Part shown: positions 19,757 through 31,984 of the stretch, one piece after another
Position numbering within the stretch: the stretch's first letter is position 1
Layout of the letters: each line of letters opens with the position of its first letter
Source of the DNA: Chlorocebus sabaeus
Taxonomy: Eukaryota; Chordata; Mammalia; Primates; Cercopithecidae
Length of the DNA stretch: 64,000 bases
Assembly (NCBI RefSeq): GCF_047675955.1
Contig: NC_132918.1
Location: 89,643,106 to 89,707,105, forward strand
Direction of reading: 5' to 3'
Program-made: the position numbers and the translations under genes
Notes under the pieces: generated by a model
What the model saw: the letters and a program-made list of their open reading frames with translations, nothing else
What the model was told of the DNA's origin: nothing
Databases searched by the model: none

Positions 19757-22700
19757 TATACTTTAAGTTCTAGGGTACATGTGTACAACGTGCAGGTTTG
19801 TTACATATGCCATGTTGGTGTGCTACACCCATTAACTCGTCATTTACATTAAGTATATTTCCTAATGCTATCCCTCCTCCCTCCCCCCAATAGGACCGGG
19901 TGTGTGATGTTCCCCTTCCTGTGTCCAAGTGATCTCATTGTTCAGTTCCCACCTATGAGTGAGAACATGTGGTTTTTGGTTTTCTGTTCTTGTGATAGTT
20001 TGCTGAGAATGATGGTTTCCAGCTGCCTCCATGTCCCTACAAAGGACACAAACTCATCCTTTTTTATGGCTGCATAGTATTCCACGGTGTATATGTGCCA
20101 CTTTTTCTTAATCTAGTCCGTCACTGATGGACATTTGGGTTGATTCCAAGTCTTTGCTATTGTGAATAGTGCCGCAATAAACATATGTGTGCATGTGTCT
20201 TTATAGCAGCATGATTTATAATCCTTTGGTTATATACCCAGTAATGGGATGGCTGGGTCAAATGGTATTTCAGTTTTAGATCCTTGAGGAATTGGCACAC
20301 TGTTTTCCACAATGGTTGAACTAGTTTACAGTCCCACCAACAGTGTAAAAGTGTTCCTATTTCTCCACATCCTCTCCAGCACCTGTTGTTTCCTGACTTT
20401 TTAATGATTGCCATTCTAACTGGTGTGAGATGGTATCTCATTGTGGTTTTGATTTGCATTTCTCTGATGGTGAGTGATGATGAGCATTTTTTCATGTGTC
20501 TGTTGACTGTATGAATGTCTTCTTTCGAGAAGTGTTTGTTCATATCCTTTGCCCACTTTTTGATGGGGTTGTTTGTTTTTTTCTTGTAAATTTGTTTGAC
20601 TTCTTTGTAGGTTCTGGATATTAGCCTTTTGTCAGATCAGTAGATTGCAAAAATTTTCTCCCATTCTGTAGGTTGCCTGTTCACTCTGATGGTAGTTTCT
20701 TTTACTGTGCAGAAGCTCTTTAGTTTAATTAGATCCCATTTGTCAATTTTGACTTTTGTTGCCGTTGCTTTTGGTGTTTTAGACATGAAGTCCTTGCCCA
20801 TGCCTATGTCCTGAAGGGTATTGCCTAGGTTTTCTTCTAGGGTTTTTATGGTTTTAGGTCTAACATTTAAGTCTCTAATCCATCTTGAATTAATTTTCGT
20901 ATAAGGAGTAAGGAAAGGATCCAGCTTCAGCTTTCTACTTATGGCTACCCAATTTTCCCAGCACCATTTATTAAATAGGGAATCCTTTCCCCATTTCTTG
21001 TTTTTCTCAGGTTTGTCAAAGATCAGATGGCTGTAGATGTGTAGTATTATTTCTGAGGACTTTGTTCTGTTCCATTGGTCTATATCTCTGTTTTGGTACC
21101 AGTACCATGCTGTTTTGGTTACTGTAGCTTTGTAGTATAGTTTGAAGTCAGGTAGCATGATGCCTCCAGCTTTGTTCTTTTTGCTTAGGATTGTCTTGGC
21201 AATACAGGGTCTTTTTTTGGTTCCATGTGAACTTTAGAGCAGTTTTTTTTTTCCCAATTCTGTGAAGAAAGTCATTGGTAGCTTAATGGGGATGGCATTG
21301 AATCTATAAATTACCTTGGGCAGTATGGCCATTTTCACGATATTGATTCTTCCTATCCATGAGCATGTTATGTCCTTCCATTTGTTTGTGTTCTCTTTTA
21401 TTTCACTGAGCAGTGGTTTGTAGTTCTCCTTGAAGAGGTCCTTTACATCCCTTGTAAGTTGGATTCCTAGGTATTTTATTCTCTTTGAAGCAATTGTGAA
21501 TGGGAGTTCCTTCATGATTTGGTTCTCTGTCTGTTACTGGTGTATAAGAATGCTTGTGATTTTTGCACATTGATTTTGTATCCTGAGAGTCTGCTGAAGT
21601 TGCTTATCAGCTTAAGGAGATTTTGGGCTGAGACGATGGGGTTTTCTAAATTTACAATCATGTCATCTGCAAACAGGGACAATTTTACTTCTTCTTTTCC
21701 TAACTGAATACCCTTTATTTCTTTCTCTTACCTGATTGCCCTAGCCAGAACTTCCAACACTATGTTGAATAGGAGTGGTGAGAGAGGGCATCCCTGTCTT
21801 GGGTCAGTTTTCAAAGGGAATGCTTCCAGTTTTTGCCCATTTAGTATGATATTGGCTGTGGGTTTGTCATAAATAGGTCTTATTATTTTGAGATATGTTC
21901 CATCAATACCGAATCTATTGAGAGTTTTTAGCACGAAGGGCTGTTGAATTTTGTCAAAGGACTTTTCTGCATCTATTGAGATAATCATGTGGTTTTTGTC
22001 TTTGGTTCTGTTTATATGCTGGATTACATTTATTGATTCGCGTATGCTGAACCAGCCTTGCATCCCAGGAATGAAGCCCACTTGATCATGGTGGATAAGC
22101 TTTTTGATGTGCTGCTGGATTCGGTTTGCCAGTATTTTATTGAGGATTTTTGCATTGATGTTCATCAGGTACATTAGTCTAAAATTCTCTTTTTTTGTTG
22201 TGTCTCTGCCAGGCTTTGGTATCAGGATGATGTTGGCCTCATAAAATGAGTTAGGGAGGATTCCCTCTTTTTCTGTTGATTGGAATAGTTTCAGAAGGAA
22301 TGGTACCAGCTCCTCCTTGTACCTCTGGTAGAATTCGGCTGTGAATCTGTCTGGTCCTGGACTTTTTTTGATTGGTAGGCTATTAAGTATTGCCTCAATT
22401 TCAGAGCCTGCTATTGGTCTGTTCAGGGATTCAACTTCTTCCTGGTTTAGTCTTGGGAGAGTGTAAGTGTCCAGGAAATAATCCATTTCTTCTAGATTTT
22501 CTAGTTTATTTGCGTAGAGGTGTTTATAGTATTTTCTGAGGGTAGTTTGTATTTCTGTGGGGTCGGTGGTGATATCCCCTTTATCATTTTTTATTGTGTC
22601 TATTTGATTCTTCTCTCTTTTCTTCTTTATTAGTCTTGCTAGCAGTCTATCAATTTTGTTGATCTTTTCAAAAAACCAGCTCCTGGATTCATTGATTTTT

Positions 22701-23269
22701 TGGAGGGTTTTTTCTGTCTCTCTATCTCCTTCAGTTCTGCTCTGATCTTAGTGATTTCTTGCCTTCTGCTAGCTTTTGAATGTGTGTGCTCTTGCTTCTC
22801 TAGTTCTTTTAATTGTGATGTTAGGGTGTCAATTTTAGATCTTTCCTGCTTTCTCTTGTGGGCATTTAGTGCTATAAATTTCCCTCTACACACTGCTTTA
22901 AATGTGTCCCAGAGATTCTGGTATGTTGTATCTTGGTTCTCATTGGTTTCGAAGAACATCTTTATTTCTGCCTTCATTTTGTTATGTACCCAGTAGTCAT
23001 TCAGGAGCAGGTTGTTCAGTTTCCATGTAGTTGAGTGGTTTTGATTGAGTTTCTTAGTCCTGAGTTGTAGTTTAATTGCACTGCAGGCTGAGAGACAGGT
23101 TGTTATAACTTCTGTTCTTTTACATTTGTTGCGGAGTGCTTTACTTCCAACTATGTGGTCAATTTTGGAATAAGTGCAATGTGGTGCTGAGAAGAATGTA
23201 TATTCTGTTGATTTGGGGTGGAGAGTTCTGTAGATGTCTATTAGGTCCGCTTGGTGCAGAGTTGAATTC
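19757..23269 (-). mobile_element. Full-length L1PA-type LINE-1, 3' part
   Basis: Antisense LINE-1 from its 3' end (tattatactttaagttctaggg) through the 3'UTR and most of ORF2. Recognisable ORF2 pieces lie at 20637-21158, 21234-21515 and 21728-22486, the last holding reverse-transcriptase-like sequence with the FADD-box region disrupted. Stops and frameshifts separate them, so it is dead. It continues at 27385-30015. Without the inserted block the element is about 6.1 kb. Confidence 0.92.
23257..23269. repeat. TSD, left copy
   Basis: cagagttgaattc occurs here and at 27385-27397, flanking the 4.1-kb inserted block. Joining one copy restores continuous L1 sequence (gcagagttgaattcaattcc). Confidence 0.85.
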
Positions 23270-23561
23270 TTTTTTTTTTTTTTTATATATATATATATAT
23301 ATTTTATTTTTTGACACAGGATCTCACTCTGTAGCCCAGGCTGGAGTGCAGTAGTGAAATCTGGACTCACTGCAACCTCAGCCTCCCAAGTATCTGGGAC
23401 TACAGTTGCATGCCACCATTCCAGACTAAATTTGTACTTTTAGTAGAGATGAGAATTTCACCATGTTTGCCAGGCTGGTGTCGAACTTCTACCCTCAAGT
23501 GGTCCACACACCTTGGCCTCCCAAAGTGCAAGGATTACAGGTGTGAACCACTATGCCTGGC
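23270..23561 (-). mobile_element. Alu at the 3' end of the inserted block
   Basis: Antisense diverged Alu. In its sense direction it ends in AATAAA, then ~20 nt of TA repeats, then a 14-15-A run abutting the block's TSD. It has no TSD of its own there, so its A-run serves the whole block. Confidence 0.85.
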
Positions 23562-24331
23562 ACATTTTATATTAAATTGACAAATTTCATAAATATACAA
23601 CAAACCGAAGATGTTACAAGAAAAATAATGGAGAAACTGAATAGTTCTAAACCTATTAGAGGACATACATTTATTACTATTCTATTTTCTGTAAAGAAAG
23701 CTCTAGATACCAATGGCATTCCTGCTGCAAACTGTCTAATATACAATACAAATAACACCAATATTAAACTCTTTCAAATGTATAAAATTCAAACTTTTTT
23801 CCAACTTGTTTTTTGAGGTCAGAATAACCATGATAGTATATTTATTTTAAAAAAAACTCACAAAAGTTACAGTTCACTTTCTTTCATGTACATAGGTACA
23901 ATACCATCAAATTAAGTCCAGTGACATATGAAAAAGGCAGTACATTATGGTCAAGTGGTGATTATTCCAGAAAAGCTAGAATGTTTTGTATTTCATAGTC
24001 AGTGCATTTCCTCACAATAGCAAGAGGAGGGGGAGAGAGAGAGAAAGAGAGAGGGATCAAGATCAAATCATCATCTCAATATATGTGAAAACATAATTTT
24101 ATATAATTTAGCAACCACACATGATTAAAACCTCTTACAAATCTAGGACACAAAGGCTCTTCCTTAAATGTATGATAAGTAGCTCAAAATCCTGCAGTAA
24201 ACACCAGGGTACATAGTAGATTTTTAAGTTTGGCTCCTAAACTTGGAAATAGGTAGAGGATAACAAAATGGCTACTTCTGTTCAACACTGTGCTGGATGT
24301 CAGTGCCAGTACAATAAGGCAAGGAAAAAAA

Positions 24332-24364
<33 letters not shown>

Positions 24365-25143
24365 GTGTGTGTTTGTGTGTATGATGTTTCCCAAGAAATA
24401 ATCATTACTAAATGACATGAATGCATATGTAGAAAACCCAAATAATCTATAAATATTAGAATAAATTAATAAATTTAATAGAATAGCTGCATAAAACAGT
24501 AAATAAACAAAAACCAAATCACTTTTATTTCTGTACACCGGAAGCAAGCAACTAGAAAATACAATTTTAAAATTACCATTTATAATAGCATGAAAATATG
24601 TCCTGGAATAAATCTAAGGAGATGTATGCAAGGTATATACACTGAAAATTATGTAATGCTAAATAAAGGAAATAATATTTTAATAAATAAAAAAATACAT
24701 AGCATTCATGGGATAGATTACCCAATATAGTAAAGATGTAATTGCTTTCTTAATCAGTCTATGGATTTAATGAAATTTTAATCAGCACTTCAGTAGTTTA
24801 TGTGTGGGTATGTGTAGTATACAAAGCAGACTCTGAAGTTTATAGAAAAATGAAAAGGGCCAAGAGAAACTAAGACAGTCTTGAGAATAACATGTCTGGA
24901 TGCCTTGTGTACTACCAGATGTTGAACTTATTATAGAGCTATAGTAATTCATGCAATTTAGTATTAACTAAAAATCAATGTATTAAAAATCTGTAATCTA
25001 CTTGTGGCACCTCAATATGTGGCAGAATACAAATATGTAAATTCTGTTATACATAGAAAACTAAAGCAGATCAGTGGACATGCTATCAACATTGACCTCT
25101 ATTGAATTCAGCAAATCAATTATTTGTAAACCTTTTATACAGA
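23562..25143 (+). mobile_element. Old L1 (L1M/L1PB-type) ORF2 fragments
   Basis: Decayed sense L1 ORF2 sequence: acaacaaaccgaagatgttac, ttccaacttgttttttgagg and ttatagagctatagtaa can be aligned in order to the ORF2 template. It includes a TG repeat and is riddled with indels. It is part of the putatively transduced segment. Confidence 0.65.
24331..24382. repeat. (TG)n microsatellite
   Basis: About 50 bp of TG units with a short TATATA interruption, within the old L1 region. Confidence 0.95.
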
Positions 25144-25542
25144 TTGCTATGAGCTGAATTGTGACCATCCCCCTTGCCCCGCCAATCCATATGTTAAAGT
25201 ACTAACTCCAAGGACCTCAGAATGTAAATTTATTTGGAGCTAAGTCCTTTAAAAAAGTAATTAAAGTAAAATGAGTTCATAAGTGTAGGCTGTAGTTTAA
25301 TATGAGTGAAAAGATTACAAAAGGAGATTAGGACACAGACAGACAGACACAGAGGAAAACACCAGATTAAGAAACCAGAGGAAGATGGCATCTACAAGCC
25401 AAGGAAAGACATCTTATAAGAAACCAACTCTACCAACACCTTAATCTCAGACTTCTAAGCCCCAGAACTGTGAGAAAATAAATTTATGTTGTATAAGCCA
25501 CCTAATCTGTGATACTTATGGCAGCCCTAGCAAACTAATACA
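25144..25542 (+). mobile_element. MLT1-like MaLR LTR
   Basis: Sense LTR from ttgctatgagctgaattgtg to the terminal ccctagcaaactaatacac. It contains aagccccagaactgtgag and its polyadenylation-type aataaattta. It is inserted in the old L1 sequence. Confidence 0.8.
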
Positions 25543-25967
25543 CAGATCTGATTCAAAATGAACAGCCAATTGAAAAGGGTGATTTAAAAATTCCCATTTG
25601 TATTAGCAATGAAGAAAATAATGTACCTAGGACACATAATTTTGATTTGTTATTAAAATGCTATATAAAAGTCAAATTAAAATGAAGATATATAACATTT
25701 TCATGAATCTGAAGACTCAATATTGTAAGAGTCATAACATCAAAGCAATTCCAGGAAATATTGTAGTAACTTTTTAAATCTATTTGATGATGTGATGAGG
25801 AAATTTTGCTGTGTTGCTGCAATATGATTCATCTTTCTAATGTTATGCCTTAAATAATTTAAACATAGTTTTTCAAATCTATTTTTCCAGTTCTTAGCAT
25901 GATAACTATTTTTTTTGTTAAATTTGTTGATACTTCTCATAATAGTAATATTGTTCAATTTATAATT
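25543..25967 (+). mobile_element. Old L1 remnant, continued
   Basis: AT-rich sequence with L1-like phrases (aattcccatttgtattagca). Weakly recognisable, bounded on the right by the T-tail of the inverted L1. Confidence 0.4.
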
Positions 25968-26070
25968 TTCTTTTTTTTTTTTAATTTATTTATTATTATT
26001 AAACTTCAAGTTGTAGGGTACATGTGCACAACGTGCAGGTTTGCTACATATGTATACTTGTGCCATGTTG
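25968..26070 (-). mobile_element. Twin-primed L1, 3' segment
   Basis: A T-run, then about 90 bp of antisense L1 3' end (ttcaagttgtagggtacatgtgcac to gccatgttgg). It switches abruptly at ~26,070/26,071 to sense L1 sequence from much further 5', the signature of a 5' inversion. Confidence 0.85.
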
Positions 26071-27389
26071 GGGCCAATATTCAACATTCTTAAAGAAAAG
26101 AATTTTAAACCCAGAATTTTATATCCAGCCAAACTAAGTTTCATAAGTGAAGGAGAAATAAAATCCTTTACAGATAAGCAAGTGCTTAGAGATTTTGTCA
26201 CCACTAGGCCTGCCTTACAAGAGACCCTGAAGGAAGCACTAAACATGGAAAGGAACAACCGGTACCAGCCATTGCAAAAACATGCCAAAATGTAAAGACC
26301 ATCAAGGCTAGGAAGAAACTGCATCAACTAACGAGCAAAATAACCAGTTAATATCATAATGGCAGGATCAAGTTCACACATAACAATCTTAACCTTAAAT
26401 GTAAATGGACTAAATGCTCCAATTAAAAACACAGACTGGCAAACTGGATAAAGAGTCAAGACCCATCAGTCTGCTGTATTCAGGAGACCCATCTCACACG
26501 CAGAGACATACATAGGCTCAAAATAAAGGGATGGAGGAAGATTTACCAAGCAAATGGAGAACAAAAAAAGCGGGGGTTGCAATACTAGTCTCTGATAAAA
26601 CAGACTTTAAACCATCAAAGATCAAAAGAGACAAAGAAGGCCATTACATAATGGTAAAGGGATCAATTCAACAGGAAGAGCTAACTATCCTAAATATATA
26701 TGCACCCAATACAGGAGCACCCAGATTCATAAAGCAAGTCCTTAGAGACTTACAAAGAGACTTAGACTCCCATACAATAATAATGGGAGACTTCAACACT
26801 CCACTGTCAACATTAGACAGATCAACGAGACAGAAAGTTAACAAGGATATCCAGGAATTGAACTCATCTCTGCAGCAAGCAGACCTAATAGACATCTATA
26901 GAACTCTCCACCCCAAATCAACAGAATATACATTCTTCTCAGCACCACATCGTACTTACTCCAAAATTGACCACGTAATTGGAAGTAAAGCACTCCTCAG
27001 CAAATGTACAAGAACAGAAATTATAACAAACTGTCTCTCAGACCACAGTGCAATCAAATTAGAACTCAGGACTAAGAAACTCCATCAAAACCGCTCAACT
27101 ACATGGAAACTGAACAACCTGCTCCTGAATGACTACTGGGTACATAACGAAATGAAGGCAGAAATAAAGATGTTCTTTGAAACCAATGAGAACAAAGATA
27201 CAACATACCAGAATCTCTGGGACACATTTAAAGCAGTGTGTAGAGGGAAATTTATAGCACTAAATGCCCACAAGAGAAAGCAGGAAAGATCTAAAATTGA
27301 CACTCTAACATCGCAATTAAAAGAACTAGAGAAGCAAGAGCAAACACATTCGAAAGCTAGCAGAAGGCAAGAAATAATTAAGATCAGAG
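26071..27389 (+). mobile_element. Twin-primed L1, inverted 5' segment
   Basis: Sense L1 covering the end of ORF1 (to the stop near 26,295), the inter-ORF spacer, and the ORF2 endonuclease region. One frame is open from 26531 to 27460; its true L1 part ends at ~27,384. It keeps endonuclease-like motifs (MGDFNTPLSTLDRS, SDHSAIKLELR). The N-terminus is broken by stops before 26,531. The right end fuses to the antisense L1 at a shared cagag. Confidence 0.88.
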
Positions 27390-27397
27390 TTGAATTC
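27385..27397. repeat. TSD, right copy
   Basis: cagagttgaattc, identical to 23257-23269. The first five bases are also native to the inverted L1 segment, giving a 5-nt microhomology at this junction. Confidence 0.85.
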
Positions 27398-30015
27398 AAT
27401 TCCTGGATATCCTTGTTAACTTTCTGTCTCGTTGATCTAATGTTGACAGTGGGGTGTTAAAGTCTCCCATTATTATTGTATGGGAGTCTAAGTCTCTTCA
27501 TAAGTCTCTAAGGATGTGCTTTATGAATCTGGGTGCTCCTGTATTGGGTGCATATATATTTAGGATAGTTAGCTCTTCCTGATGAATTGATCGCTTTACC
27601 ATTATGTAATGGCTTTCTTTGTCTCTTTTGATCTTTGATGGTTTAAAGTCTGTTTTATCAGAGACTAGGATTGCAACCCCTGCTTTTTTTTTGTTTTCCA
27701 TTTGCTTGGTAGATCTTCCTCCATCCTTTTATTTTGAGCCTATGTGTGTCTCTGCATGTGAGATGGGTCTCCTGAATATAGCAAACTGGTGGGTCTGACT
27801 CTTTATCCAATTTGCCAGTCTGTGTCTTTTAATTGGAGCATTTAGTCCATTTACATTTAAGGTTAATATTGTTATATGTGAACTCGATCCTGTCATTATG
27901 ATATTAGCTGGTTATTTTGCTCGTTAGTTGATGCCGTTTCTTCCTAGCATTGATGGTCTTTACATTTTGGCATGTTTTTGCAATGGCTGGTACCAGTTTT
28001 CCTTTCCATGTTTAGTACTTCCTTCAGGATCTCTTGTAGGGCAGGCCTGGTGGTGACAAAATCTCTAAGCATTTGCTTGTCTGTAAAGAATTTTATTTCT
28101 CCTTCACTTATGAAACTTAATTTGCCTGGATATAAAATTCTGGGTTGAAAATTCTTTTCTTTAAGAATGTTAAATATTGGCCCCCACTCTCTTCTGGCTT
28201 GTAGAGTTTCTGCCGAGAGATCCGCTGTTAGTCTGATGGGCTTCCCTTTGTGGGTAACCCGACCTTTCTCTCTGGCTGTCCTTAACATTTTTTCCTTCAT
28301 TTCAACTTTGGTGAATCTGACAATTATGTGTCTTGGAGTTGCTCTTCTTGAGGAGTATCTTTGTGGCATTCTCTGTGTTTCTTGAATTTGAATGTTGGCC
28401 TGCCTTACTAGATTAGGGAAGTTCTCCTGGATGATATCCTGCAGAGTGTTTTCCAACTTGGTTCCATTTTCCCCGTCACTTTCAGGCACACCAGTCAGAC
28501 GTAGATTTGGTCTTTTCACATAATCCCATATTTATTAGAGGCTTTGTTCATTTCTTTTTACTCTTTTTTCTCTACACTTCTATTCTTGCTTCATTTCACT
28601 CATTTGATCTTCAATCACTGATACTGTTTCTTCCAGTTGATCGAGTCGGTTACTGAAGCTTGTGCATTTGTCACGTGGTTCTCGTGTCATGGTTTTCATC
28701 TCTATCAGTTCGTTTATGGTCTTCTCTGCATTGATTATTCTAGTTATCCATTCTTCCATTCTTTTTTCAAGGGTTTTAGTTTCTTTGTGCTGGGTACATA
28801 GTTCCTCCTTTAGCTCTGAGAAGTTTGATCGACTGAAGCCTTCTTCTCTCAACTCATCAAAGTCATTCTCCGTCCAGCTTTGTTCCATTGCTGGTGATGA
28901 GCTGCTTTCCTTTGGAGGGGGAGATGCGCTCTGATTTTTTGAATTTCCAGCTTTTCTGCACTCCTTTTTCCCCATCTTTGTGGTTTTATCTGCCTTTGGT
29001 CTTTGATGATGGTGACATACTGATGGGGTTTTGGTGTGGGTGTCCTTTCTGTTTGTTAGTTTTCCTTCTAACAGACAGGACCCTCAGCTGCAGGTCTGTT
29101 GGAGTTTGCTTGAGGTCCACTCCAGACCCTGTTTGCCTGGGTATCAGCAGTGGAGGCTGCAGAAGATAGAATATTGCTGAACAGTGAGTGTTGCTGTCTG
29201 ATTCTTGCTCTGGAAGCTTCGTCTCAGAGGTGTACCCAGCCGTGTGAGGTGTGAGGTGTGAGGTGTTGGTCTGCACCTAGTGGGGGATGTCTCCCAGTTA
29301 GGCTACTCAGGGGTCAGGGACCCACTTGAGCAGGCAGTCTGTCCATTTTCAGATCTCAACCTCCATGCTGGGGGAACCACTGCTCTCTTCAAAGCTGTCA
29401 GACAGGGACATTTGCATCTGCAGAGGTTTCTGCTGCTTTTTGTTTAGCTATGCCCTGTCCCCAGAGGTGGAGTCTACAGAGGCAGGCAGGCCTCTTTGAG
29501 CTGCGTTGGGCTCCACCCAATTTGAGCTTCCCGGTGGCTTTGTTTACCTACTTAAGCCTCAGCAATGGCGGGCACCCCTCCCCGAGCCTGGCTGCCACCT
29601 TGCAGTTAGATCTCAGACTGTTGTGCTGGCAATGAGGGAGGCTCTGTGGGCGTGGGACCCTCCTGGCCAGGTGTGGGATATAATCTCCTGGTGTGCCGTT
29701 TGCTAAGACCCTTGGTAAAGCACAGTATTAGGGTGGGAGTTACATGATTTTCCAGGTGTTGTGTGTCTCAGTTTCTCTTGGCTAGGAAAAGGAATTCCCT
29801 TCCCCCTTGTGCTTCCCAGGTGAGGCGATGCCTCGCCCTGCTTCAGCTCTCGCTGGTTGGGCTGCACCCGCTGACAAGCACTGACTGTCAGACACACCCC
29901 AGTGAGATGAACCCGGTACCTCAGTTGAAAATGCAGAAATCACCCATCTTCTGTGTCACTCAGGCTGGGAGCTGGAGGCTGGAGCTGTTCCTATTTGGCC
30001 ATCTTGGGTGCCCCC
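27398..30015 (-). mobile_element. Full-length L1PA-type LINE-1, 5' part
   Basis: The rest of ORF2's N-terminus, the spacer, ORF1 and the 5'UTR. It ends ggccatcttgggtgccccc at 30015, the L1 5' terminus in reverse. ORF1 starts at 28975 and is broken near 28,580, then continues at 28519-27944. Its N-terminal coiled-coil sequence resembles older L1PA subfamilies (about PA7-PA8, tentative). The 5'UTR spans ~28,976-30,015. Confidence 0.92.
27941..28975 (-). pseudogene. L1 ORF1 pseudogene
   Basis: An RNA-binding chaperone frame of L1, starting MGKKECRKAGNSK. It is split by a stop/frameshift between 28,520 and 28,580. The C-terminal half keeps the RRM/CTD-like sequence around TPRHIIVRFTKVEMKEK. Not functional. 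Confidence 0.85.
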
Positions 30016-30332
30016 AATTTATTTATATTTATTTATTTATTTATTCAGAGACAAAGTTTCACTCTTGCTGCCCAGGCTAGAGTGCAATAGCATGATCTTG
30101 GCTCACTGCAACCTCCACCTCCCAGGTTCAAGTGATTTTCCTGCCTCAGCCTCCCGAGTAGCTGGGAGTACAGGCGTCCTCCACCTCGCCTGGCTAATTT
30201 TGTATTTTTTTTTAGTAGAGATGGGGTTTCACCATGTTGGTCAGGCCGGTCTTGAACTCCTGACCTCAGGTGATCCACCCGCCTTGGCCTCCCAAAGTGC
30301 TGGGATTACAGGCATGAGCCACCATGCCCAGC
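30016..30332 (-). mobile_element. Alu interrupted in its tail by L1
   Basis: Antisense Alu body at 30047-30332, preceded by TTTA repeats (30016-30046) matching those at 19659-19718. The duplicate gaggctgggt at 19649-19658 and 30333-30342 is its TSD within the MST LTR. The L1 lies between the two halves of the A-rich tail. Confidence 0.85.
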
Positions 30333-30342
30333 GAGGCTGGGT

Positions 30343-30717
30343 AATTTATAAAGAAAAGAGGTTTATTTGGCTTAAGGTTCTTTAGGCTGTACAAGAAGCA
30401 TGGTGCCAGCTTCTGCTCTGGTGAGGCCTCAGGCTGCTTCCACTCATGGCAGGAGGTGAACTGGAGCAGAAATCACATGGCAAGAGGAAGGAAGCAAGAG
30501 AAGGGGAGAAGGGCAGTGCCAGGCTCTTTTGAACAACCTGCTGTCATGTGAGTGAGAGAGAACTCACTCATTGCCTCCATCTCCCCATAGGGAGAGCATT
30601 AATCTATTCATAAGGGATCCACCTCCATGACCCAATATCTCCCATTAGGCCCCACTTCGAACACTGGGATCAAATTTCAAGATGAAATTTGGGGGAACAC
30701 ACGTCCAAACTACAGCA
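30343..30717 (-). mobile_element. MST-type MaLR LTR, part 2
   Basis: Continues from 19658: aatttataaagaaaagagg to ccaaactacagca. Together the parts give ~423 bp, the usual MST LTR length. gccac follows at 30718-30722. Confidence 0.85.
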
Positions 30718-30722
30718 GCCAC

Positions 30723-31277
30723 ACCTGGATCTGGCTTTACCAGTAGCCGGGGCCGTTTCTGTTCCTTCTGGCTCATCCCTGTGCATAGGCCCAGTGTCCC
30801 CTAGACCAAACCTCCACTGCTGGCTCCAAAGCTCTTGTGACCCAATTGGAGCAGCCTTGACTAACCATCGTCTTGGTGGTTTGAATGGTGAGAAGATGGC
30901 CCTGGAACTTGGCACTCCTTTCTTCCTCTTTCTTGAGCTGCTCGGTGGTACCAGAAAAGGACCTTGTTTTTAACCCCCATGGGGAGTGACACTTCTGAAG
31001 GCCTCTTCTTCTCCCCTCCTCTTCATCTCTAGCCCGTCCCGTTTCTCCATTTCACACCTCATTGCCCTATGGCCCAGCTCCCCACCTGAATTTCTCCTTT
31101 CCACAAACCTAGCTGAGATCTTATATTGCCTGAAAGAAAAGATAGCCCAGGCTTTAAGGGAAAATCAAACAATCAAACCAAACACATAGGCATCAGCCAG
31201 CACCAATCCTGCAATTCCAGGGCATGCTCAGGGACCAAGACCCATGGGTCCAAACTCCTAGACTGATGCGCGTTTTA
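30723..31277. other. Intergenic, nothing recognised
   Basis: Unique sequence beyond the LTR. No repeat or coding feature can be named. Confidence 0.5.
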
Positions 31278-31290
31278 TAGGCCTCCAGTT

Positions 31291-31587
31291 ATCTTATTAT
31301 TTTTTGAGACAGAGTCTTTCTCTGTTGCCCAGGCTGGAGTGCAGTGGTGTGATCTTCACTCAATGCAACCTCTGCCTCCAGGGTTCAAGTGATTCTCCTG
31401 CCTCAGCCTCTAAGTAGCTGGGATTACAGGCGTGTACCACCACGCCCAGCTATGTTTTTAAATTTTTAGTAGAGGTGAGGTTTCGCTGTGTTGGCCAGGC
31501 TGGTCTCGATCTCCTGATCTCAAGTGATCTGCCCACCTTGGCCTCCCAAAGTACTGGAATTATAGGCGTGAGCCACTGCGCCCAGCC
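31291..31587 (-). mobile_element. Alu, full length
   Basis: Antisense Alu with the TSD taggcctc(c/a)agtt at 31278-31290 and 31588-31600. Confidence 0.95.
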
Positions 31588-31984
31588 TAGGCCTCAAGTT
31601 TTTATGGCATATAAATAAATTGTTAGCTTTGGGATGGCAGAAACTGGCATTTGGATTTCCCCTTACTTTCCCCTTTGTTTGTATCCCCTCATTTCATACA
31701 CGGTAGATGCTTGATGAGAACTATTTCTGATGTTGTTCACCAACCCCCCCATTCCCCAGACCAAGTGTGAATGAATACGTACTGGGTGCATGATGCTGGA
31801 GGTGAGGAGGCTGGGCGTCTGTCTTCCTGGGGAGAATGCTGCTGGTGAGGGGGGTGGCAGCCCCCAGGGGAACTTCGTCTTCTTTTGCCCCCACCCTTGG
31901 GATCTGGTGTGGTGAGACCCCATCCTAGAAGAGTGGGTCTATTTTGTGCATGGAGAAGCTCTTGCAATTGTATCATTGTTATGA

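Noticed and set aside
21728..22486. 252-codon open frame as a functional reverse transcriptase
   Set aside because: It is one of several fragments of a single L1 ORF2 broken by stops, frameshifts and a 4.1-kb insertion.
23270..23561. Independent Alu insertion into the L1
   Set aside because: The expected second TSD copy is not at the Alu's other end; it lies at 27385, so the Alu belongs to the larger block.
26531..27460. 309-codon open frame as a host gene
   Set aside because: It is the endonuclease part of L1 ORF2, and its last ~25 codons come from reading across the junction into the opposite-strand L1.
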